Source: Corynespora cassiicola (taxonomy: Eukaryota; Ascomycota; Dothideomycetes; Pleosporales; Corynesporascaceae). Taken from it: 64,000 nucleotides of DNA. A program made the translations under genes and the position numbers. The DNA is taken from contig JAEUWY010000023.1 in the NCBI GenBank assembly GCA_022059125.1, positions 1,860,001 through 1,924,000 on the forward strand, given 5' to 3'. Under the pieces are notes generated by a model. It saw only the letters and a list, made by a program, of their open reading frames with translations, was not told the DNA's origin and made no database searches. Of the stretch, positions 57,187 through 64,000 are shown piece by piece. Position 1 is the first letter of the stretch, and the number at the start of each line of letters is the position of its first letter.

Positions 57187-59267
57187 TCAACTGCCTAGAG
57201 TTGGAGCAGTCATCTGGGGCGCAAATTGTTGATCCATTGGCAGACCGGGGGACAACTCAGGTTCGGCCAACTCATCAGAGTGGGGGAAAAAACTCCTGTT
57301 GGTAGTGACGGGGCCCGGTGTAAGCGTTCCCTCTGGTTCTTCATCATAGACTGACAGCTTCCCGAGCTCCACGTCGGGCGCGATGTACTCATTCATCAAC
57401 GAAGCCTTGTCCCAATCATCACTGCCTTCCCAGCTTACTTCATCTTCGAGATCATCATCCCAAAGATCTTGTTCAACTCCACTCAAAAAGTCCCATGTAG
57501 TGGCAAGGATCTCTTCAGATGGTAAGTAGTAGGTGAGTGAGTCGCTGTCCTTGCCGATCCAGTCACCCCACGCCTCCAGCACTTCCAGCTTGGGAAAGTG
57601 CAGTAGCAGGGGACGTGCCCAGGACCGAACAAGATCTTCTTCAACCTCGGGATCGATAATCTCCGATACAGAATTGGACATTGACGACACAGTGAATGAG
57701 TCACTGGATACGGCGAGCATAGTCTCTGGTCGTGCAATGGCGAGAAGAGTGAGGTTCGGAAAGAGCGGAGACGGGGGATATGCGGAACCAGATGAACTTG
57801 GGCGACTACTATGTGCCACGCTGTCTGAGACGACAGGATCGTCGGGAGTGGTACGTGGCATTGGCAAAACCGTTGAATGCGTAGCATCGTCGCTGACCAG
57901 GATCTGCGGTACGATATCAGAGGTAAGCGCCGGAAGAAGGATGGGGATCTTCAGTCGGAGGACTTCGATGTCTTGGCAATATTTCCCTAAACTCTGAAGG
58001 GCCGTTTGTTGTAGCACCGATGTGGTAGCTGGATGAAGCTTCAAGCCAAGTTTCCTTAATCTTGGCAGCCGTTGGCAGAACTGGTCGAAGTGTTCACTCG
58101 ATATGGAAGATCCGTCAATCGCAGAAGGCTCGATAGAGAAGAGATTTAGATCCTCAAGCTTGGGGCAGTTCTCAGCCAAACGTACGAGAGCGGGGCCACC
58201 CAGTCTTGGCAAGGATGCGTACGACGGGAAGTTTTCGGCGATTAATGCTAGGCCGACCTTGAGAGTCCGCAGGTTGGGACAATGAGACAATGTCGCGGTA
58301 AACCCCTCGAGAATTTCGAAGTCTGATTCACGGACAGATTGGTTGGGAATCCTGGCCACCTCGACATGCAGGTCTTCGATCTTGTGTAAATGTGCGGGCA
58401 GGGAGAGGGCGATTTCTGGATAACACATGATGTGTAGCCGTTTCAGGGACGCAAATGGAGAAGGCAGTGCATCAGGCCCTTGCAGCCGGGACAGGACGGA
58501 AATTCCAGGCTCGAGGTCGATTTCCAGGCTTTCGAGGCCGGCGCGTTGGCTGAGCCGGAGGAACAGAGCATCTTTGGCGACAAAGTTTGTGCCTTTGATC
58601 TCGATGGCACTGATGGTGGGCATCGAATCCAGATATTCCAAGAGGATGCTAGAAGGCAGGGGATCCCCGTCAGAGATGGTGTCAGGGTTGATGTGGATAG
58701 TCTTGAGGGTTTTGCAGGGGAGCTAGTCCGCGTCAGTAGCCGTTTTAGGCCATGGATGTAATGCGCACTCACAAACAGCGAAGGGAGCACAACGTCAGCA
58801 AAATATGATGAGCCTCCACTCTGCTGCCCCCCTATTTCCAGCTGCTGGAGCGCAGGCTGCAGCATGGACGAAAACGAGTCGCCGTGTTTTTGCCAATCGA
58901 CCTCCAGTTCCGCGCTCTTCAGGCTCGGCCAGTGCAACCCGTGCAGGTAGTCGAACGCTTCCGGGTGTCCTTGGGGTGGGCCCATGGAAAAAACCTCGTG
59001 GACCTTGTTCGCATAGTATTGTCTCCTTGCAGGCGCCATTTCCTGGAGCGCAGGCAGGTGGGGAAACCTGCGCCATAGAATCGAAGTGCCTTCGTCTGCC
59101 CAGAGCCTGTTCACACGGATGGAAGGCACCAAAGTCGGCCGGAATTCCAGAAACTCGACGGGCTGATCGGGGCCGTACTGTCTGCGATCTTTGTAGGTCA
59201 TGTTGGACAGCTCGTGCAGGATTGTCGAGACAATGTGGCGATTCGCCATCGCCTCCGCCGCGGCCAT
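57187..59267 (-). CDS. F-box/leucine-rich-repeat-type protein
   Basis: Two exons, 59267-58773 and 58722-57187, are joined in phase 0 across a 50-bp intron, giving 676 aa. The N-terminus (AMANRHIVSTILHELSNMTY, FRPTLVPSIRVNRLWADEGT, SILWRRFP) resembles an F-box followed by the N..W...GT...LW signature common in fungal F-box proteins. Repeated leucine-rich segments run from about residue 120 to 480 (LESLEIDLEPG, FASLKRLHIMCYP, CPNLRTLKVGLALI, CPKLEDLNLF, LPRLRKLGLKLHP, LFPNLTLLAIARP). The tail is acidic (DLWDDDLEDEVSWEGSDDWD). Such proteins recruit substrates to SCF ubiquitin ligases; the target is unknown. The ATG at 59267 is used because the frame above it lacks similarity. Confidence 0.8.
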
Positions 59268-60759
59268 TGTGAGTGTTTGTGAGATGTGGTGAGGATAAGA
59301 AACACGAAAAGTGTGGCTCGTTATATGAACAACCGGGCCATGGAAGAAGCAAAGAAAAAACAAGACTGGGAGAAGTGTTCAAGGAGAGTCAGTGGTAGTG
59401 GTCACGATCCTAAAACCTGAATGGGTTATAGGCGAAAAGTGCGACGCGGACCGTGCCCGCGGCGGCAAAGAGGATCGCCAGGGGGGGTAGCGGCGAGACC
59501 GGCGCATGTCGTCGCGTCGACTATGCGATGTATAGCGATAGACGCCAGGATGTTCGATGTCAGCCCTTGATAGGGAGACGAGGGGCGAGTGTCCCTGGCG
59601 TCCCAAGGTTCGCAGATGACAGCGCACAAGCGCGCCATTGCTTCTTCGATAGGCTTTAGTCGACAGCGCCTCGCCCATCGCTGAACTTTTCCAGACCTAG
59701 GTCAACTGGCTGTCTTGCTTGCGGGGTTAGCATGGCCCCAGTATCGTCCCACGTAGTATCCATTGCACCGTGCAGAGGACGGCTGGCGACATGGCCATGG
59801 ACACTTGGGCCCCCACGGCCCGAGAGGAAACCGACAGTCGCAGCAATCATCGCCGCACGTACCGGTGTGCACCTGATCCTCACGAGCGCAACGGGCCTTG
59901 GGCGCACCAGCGTCCTCAACGAGACCTGGGCGCACGAAGGCGTCGACCGAATCTCGATTTTGAGCAGGCACCTGGTCGCGATGGCCAGGGGCATGCAAAG
60001 GCAAAAGTCTTGACACACGGGGGCTCCAAGAGCTCACAGATGCGCATGGATATAGGTAGACGTTGCGCGTACATTTCCCATCAAAAGAGAGGCGCTGATC
60101 TTATGATATAGCGAGAGGGCCGATATAACCCGCATTTGATGCCCTGGCAGCTGCTGAAGCTTTTCCCACGCTCTACCTCGATGCTCCATTCACCTCCATC
60201 CACCCTTCTATTCGTTTATTCCGAGCCCTCCGACGTGCCAGAGGAGAAACCGAGAGTGCTCTCTTCGATGCTCACAGGACTGAGCAAAGGCAGGTCGCTC
60301 AAGGGTCAGGATATCTCGATGGCGGGAACGCTCGAGTCGGATGTGGCCATTCGGAGGACGGCTGGGCTGTAGGCGGGAGTAGGTGGCAGATGGAACTGTT
60401 GAAAGAGACACTCTCGCAGGCTCTGCCACACCATCAGCGCGTACGATGCACTCACTGTATCCCACATGGCGTGTACCCAGGCATGCACTGCACAAGACGA
60501 GTTCCTTGTTCGGGCATAGCACAAGTCTCGGCAGGGTCTGCCTCGGGCGCCCGCTCGGCCGTGCCCTTATCGGGCTCACGTGGGGCCGCGCGATATGACG
60601 GAATCTCGGTCACCCTGCGCACTAGCTGGGGCTGGGTCTCGCGTCCACAAAACGCGTCCTCATCATAATTCTCTCCTCATCACCACCCCCCACTCCCAGT
60701 TTCTGCTATATTGTTGCTGCCGTGAGCCGCGCGCTCCTCGACGAGATCTCCCTTCCGCC
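59268..60759. other. divergent intergenic region
   Basis: About 1.5 kb between divergent starts. GC-rich frames on both strands at 59,650-60,110 lack any domain and overlap each other. No feature could be supported beyond the presumed promoters. Confidence 0.5.
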
Positions 60760-62376
60760 ATGTATCGCCTATCCGACCAAGGCGACTCGCTGCCTAGCTC
60801 GCCTCCGCTCGAGCCGCGTTACCACGCCCCCTCACCCACCTCCAGCGAGCCACCCCTGTTCTCAAGCGACGACTCCCCGGAAGCTGCGGACATCACCAAT
60901 TACCAGTCCCCGCGCTTCAAGCGTAAATTTCCCGGCACGTGGTGGGCATCCGATGGCGCGTCGTCGCGGACCGCTGCCGAGGGGAGGAAGAAGAAGGCCA
61001 AGATGACGCGCAACTTGGACTCTGGAGTGTATATGCTTAGCGACAATTCCCAGAGCTCCGACGACATTGTAGCCCATCATGCCCCGCCTTTTGTCGACGA
61101 GGCCATGGAGGCCATGGGGGACGCGGCGGACACGGACGAAATGAGCCCTGCTGAGTTCTACCTGTACGAAACCATCCAGCGGGACGTGGAACTGAACAAG
61201 ACTTCCTACGACTTTTCGAACACAGGCCTAAAGGATGACGAACTGTCCCACCTTTCGCACCTCAACGAGGTCATCCAGGCTCCGCCAGACCCTGGAGTCG
61301 AGGCACCTGCCGAGGGCCAATATCGATCCATGGTACCCCAATTGTATCTGAATCTTGCCAACAACACATTGCGGGTCCTCTCGCCATCACTGTTCACTTT
61401 GCAATATCTTACTTCACTAAATCTCAGGAACAACTGCATCGAGGAGCTTCCCCCGCACATCGGCCAATTGCAAAACCTGCGGGAGCTAGACTTGTGTTGC
61501 AACTACCTTCGCTGGCTGCCCATGGAGATTCTGCAACTTCTGCGGCCTCGTGGCTCTCTTCGCGGTTTGCATCTCATGGGCAACCCTCTGATCAAGGCCG
61601 AAACCATGGGCCAGCCCCGCTCCATAATGCCACCGGACAGGAACCATGAGCGTCCTGCCCCCACAGCAGGCCAGGACGACCTGTTGGAACTCCGTATCAG
61701 GGGCCTGTCCGAGAATTGGCCAGAGTATGCAGACATGACCACAAAGCAAAAGGCTTGGGAGACGAAGCGGGCCGAGGTTCTCCTCTCAACCTATGTCCCA
61801 CCAACACACCATGGAATCTCCCAGGCTCAGTTTGACACTCTCACCATTCAGGAACGTGATGTGATGCCCAGGTTGTTGGGGCGATCGCCTGTCGCATACT
61901 ATGATGAATCTGGTCATCTTCTCAGGAAGTGCCCCGATGCCGAACGGTCAGAGATTATCATACAGAGCCAGAAAGGCCTGTATGGATTGCCTCCTAATTG
62001 GTTTAACCGACCCTCCCGGTCCCGAGTATCGTCGCTTCTCAAGCTGTCTCTGAATTGCGCTCTCACATGTGCCTCTCTGTCGGAAATCAGGGAAGCCATC
62101 ACAGAATGCCAAGAAGTACCTGGCCGAGTCGAGAGTGGCTTGGAAATAGCAGCGAGGAACATATCTTCAGTGTATGGGCCCCTGCGCAAATGCGACATGT
62201 GTGAAAAGCACTATTATGCTGCGGCCGCCGCATGGTTCGAGATCTGGTGTCACACTCGCGCCGCCATGGAATACTTCCCTGTCAAATTTCAGGTGTGTTC
62301 ATGGGGATGTGTCCCTGATGAGGCAGCCAGCATGCCCCTTGGTCCTGAAGTACAATTTGTCCATGACGAGATCTAG
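60760..62376 (+). CDS. leucine-rich repeat protein
   Basis: A single exon of 538 aa from an ATG in CGCCATG context; the frame is open further up but lacks similarity. Residues 1-110 are Ser/Pro-rich with a basic patch (FKRKFPGTWW, RKKKAKMTRNL), probably disordered and possibly nuclear. Around residues 200-270 are tandem LRRs (LYLNLANNTLRVLSPSLFTL, YLTSLNLRNNCIEELPPHIG, NLRELDLCCNYLRWLPMEIL). The C-terminal part has conserved-looking segments and several Cys residues in RKCDMCEKHYYAAAAAWFEI, possibly metal-binding. The combination is seen in uncharacterised fungal LRR proteins; function is unknown. Confidence 0.82.
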   Translation: MYRLSDQGDSLPSSPPLEPRYHAPSPTSSEPPLFSSDDSPEAADITNYQSPRFKRKFPGTWWASDGASSRTAAEGRKKKAKMTRNLDSGVYMLSDNSQSSDDIVAHHAPPFVDEAMEAMGDAADTDEMSPAEFYLYETIQRDVELNKTSYDFSNTGLKDDELSHLSHLNEVIQAPPDPGVEAPAEGQYRSMVPQLYLNLANNTLRVLSPSLFTLQYLTSLNLRNNCIEELPPHIGQLQNLRELDLCCNYLRWLPMEILQLLRPRGSLRGLHLMGNPLIKAETMGQPRSIMPPDRNHERPAPTAGQDDLLELRIRGLSENWPEYADMTTKQKAWETKRAEVLLSTYVPPTHHGISQAQFDTLTIQERDVMPRLLGRSPVAYYDESGHLLRKCPDAERSEIIIQSQKGLYGLPPNWFNRPSRSRVSSLLKLSLNCALTCASLSEIREAITECQEVPGRVESGLEIAARNISSVYGPLRKCDMCEKHYYAAAAAWFEIWCHTRAAMEYFPVKFQVCSWGCVPDEAASMPLGPEVQFVHDEI

Positions 62377-63117
62377 CTTGAGTGAGGAGCTCGAAATTGC
62401 AACAACTCCAACAGTCGATCAACGCGATGCCATCTCACTATCACAGATGCAGCAATGTGTTTGTGATTTTTTGCTAGGATGCTGCCATCATTTCCGTCAA
62501 TCTCACCTATTTGATTCGCTTTTTTGAGCAGCATGCCCTTTAATCGATCGAAGAGAATGGAACAGGAGAAATAGACGGGAACGCCAATTACAGCATTCGG
62601 GTTCCGGTCTCTGGTCCAAGATTTGTGGATCCAAGCGCAGCATTGCACTGCCGGGAGTGCCAAAAGCATATGGTCGACATTTCTGCAGAGACAACAGTGT
62701 GTCTTATTGCCTTTTTCCTTTGGCGAAGTATGCGGTGGAGCCAGAATGTTTCAAGCATGCTGTTGGATGATCAAGGCGGGCGTACAGATCGTTCGGAATC
62801 CTCGGAATAAAAATGTCGTAATCGGAATGTCGGACATGTTCCCTATTCTTCAGTCATGTGGATCTAGTTACCAAAGTATTCACACCAATTCCAGGGTTAT
62901 CAAGGTGATAACGCCGGCTCGCTTCTTTTACAAGCAGTGAAGCCTTTGTTTTCGTTCAGTCAACTCTTGATGAGATGCCATATATTTGATTGCAATATAT
63001 TGTAGCTCGAAGAAGACCAACTCGTTACCCAAACAGCCACCCTCATTTTCGTCCTGGGGGTGCTTTCCAACACTATCAAGAGCAAACAAAGTCAGGAACC
63101 GAATCCTCAGCTTCGCC
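62377..63117. other. intergenic
   Basis: 3' UTR of the LRR gene and promoter of the asparaginase gene. No other feature was seen. Confidence 0.55.
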
Positions 63118-64000
63118 ATGGTCCTCTCGCCATCCCCCGACCGAATCTTCACCACCCGAGGTACGCTAATTGAATCCACGCACCTCGTACATGCCGCCAT
63201 TACCTCCTCCTCGGGCGACCTGCTCTACACGGTCGGAAACGCCTCACGCCCAACACTCCTCCGCTCCTCCGTCAAGCCCGCGCAAACCCTCGCCATCCTT
63301 GAAGCATGCCGCAGCGACCCCACCATCTCCTTCTCCACAGCCGACCTCGCGCTCATGAGCGCGTCGCACAGCTCCGAGCCGCGCCACGTATCCCGCGCAG
63401 CGGCCATGCTGGAGGCGGTCGGCGCGTCCGAGTCGGACCTCGAGTGCGGCGGACACGCCGCGCTCAGCGCAGGCGTGAACAGAGAGTGGATCAAGCGCGA
63501 CTTCATCCCCGGCGGGCTGTGCAACAATTGCTCCGGCAAGCATGCCGGCATGCTCGCGGGCGCGAAGGCGCTCGGCGCGGGCTTCGCGGGGTATCACCTC
63601 CCCTCGCACCCGATGCAGGAGCGCGTGAAGCGCGTCGTGGAAGAGGTGGCAGGCTTGCCGGGCGGGGAGGACGTGCAGTGGGCGGTCGATGGGTGTAATC
63701 TCCCTGCGCCTGCGATGCCGTTGAGTGCGATGGCGGGGATGTATGCGAGGTTCGCTGGGGCGGTGGAGAGTCCGAGGGGGGCGCGGGGGGAGGACATGAA
63801 GCGCATTTTCGAGGCCATGTACACGCACCCTGAGCTGGTGGGGGGAGAGGGGAGGTTCTGCACGCAGTTGATGGACGCGTATGGGGGTCTTTTGATTGGG
63901 AAGCTGGGCGCTGATGGTTGCTATGGCATCGGGGTTAGGGAGTCAGAGTTTACGAAGAGATTGGGCGTGCAGAGTGGTGGTGTGGGCATTGCGGTCAAGG
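63118..64000 (+). CDS. L-asparaginase II, bacterial type (Asparaginase_II family), 3' truncated by window edge
   Basis: The first 294 codons of a frame still open at the right edge. The protein begins RIFTTRGTLIESTHLVHAAI and carries the signatures of the Rhizobium-type asparaginase II family: GNASRPTLLRSSVKPAQTLA, then SASHSSEPRHVSRAAAMLEA, and CNNCSGKHAGMLAGAKALG. These are followed by DGCNLPAPAMPLSAMAGMYA and a Gly-rich YGGLLIGKLGADGCYGIG. The family hydrolyses L-asparagine to aspartate and ammonia and is unrelated in fold to the yeast Asp1/Asp3 type. There is no signal peptide, so the enzyme is probably cytosolic. It appears intact within the window. Family members are about 330-360 aa, so roughly 40-70 residues lie outside. 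Confidence 0.9.
   Translation, partial: MVLSPSPDRIFTTRGTLIESTHLVHAAITSSSGDLLYTVGNASRPTLLRSSVKPAQTLAILEACRSDPTISFSTADLALMSASHSSEPRHVSRAAAMLEAVGASESDLECGGHAALSAGVNREWIKRDFIPGGLCNNCSGKHAGMLAGAKALGAGFAGYHLPSHPMQERVKRVVEEVAGLPGGEDVQWAVDGCNLPAPAMPLSAMAGMYARFAGAVESPRGARGEDMKRIFEAMYTHPELVGGEGRFCTQLMDAYGGLLIGKLGADGCYGIGVRESEFTKRLGVQSGGVGIAVK

Noticed and set aside
59656..60111. Overlapping 110-120-codon frames on both strands
   Set aside because: Mutual shadows with no domain, in a divergent promoter region.

Overview
The window looks like nuclear DNA of a filamentous ascomycete fungus, probably a Dothideomycete; the class is an inference from gene content. Most genes are interrupted by short introns of about 46-63 bp with GT..AG ends and CTGAC/CTAAC-like branch sites. 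The contents include secreted plant-cell-wall enzymes, F-box/leucine-rich proteins, small secreted cysteine-rich proteins and a fungal-type U6 snRNA gene. There are no operons, Shine-Dalgarno sites, CRISPR arrays or recognisable transposase genes. Exon coordinates were worked out by hand from splice signals, reading phase and protein similarity. None are supported by transcripts.

Layout, left to right. 0-6 kb: an SF3B5-like splicing factor at the left edge, a GH10 xylanase (-), a TPR/SET-domain methyltransferase-like gene (+) and a possible small membrane protein (-). 6.2-9 kb: an AT-rich gene-poor block whose one clear gene is a U6 snRNA with a TATA box, T-run terminators and a downstream B box. 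9-16 kb: four minus-strand genes, namely two hypothetical proteins, an F-box-like protein and a GH43+CBM35 exo-galactanase-like enzyme. 16-20.8 kb: no supported gene, only a degenerate dispersed repeat. 20.8-30.3 kb: a small membrane protein next to an 11-bp minisatellite, a GNAT acetyltransferase, a cutinase, a large disordered protein and a Dal5-type MFS permease. 30.3-35.4 kb: AT-rich, with two hypothetical genes. 35.4-45.7 kb: a dense block with a secreted PLC-like phosphodiesterase, a mitochondrial-type protein, a Rossmann/pre-ATP-grasp-like protein, an NAA40/Nat4-like acetyltransferase divergent from a five-exon LYRM2-like gene, and a flavin monooxygenase fused to a DUF6314-like domain. 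46.6-57 kb: a small cysteine-rich secreted protein, a full-length ABCA-type ABC transporter and a second secreted protein with a Kex2-like site. 57-64 kb: an F-box/LRR-type protein, an LRR protein and a bacterial-type L-asparaginase II cut by the right edge.

The genes are mostly independent housekeeping or accessory units. A loose functional theme is life on plant material: xylanase, exo-galactanase, cutinase, an MFS permease and two effector-like secreted proteins. They are scattered and do not form a co-directional cluster. I did not find a convincing undescribed multi-gene system. The most notable sequence-level observations are two GC-AG introns (one splitting the catalytic serine codon of the cutinase), the U6 gene with its external B box, the monooxygenase-DUF6314 fusion, a divergent and apparently extended SF3B5 copy, and a tiny LYR gene with a 24-nt exon inside an unrelated-looking long open frame.
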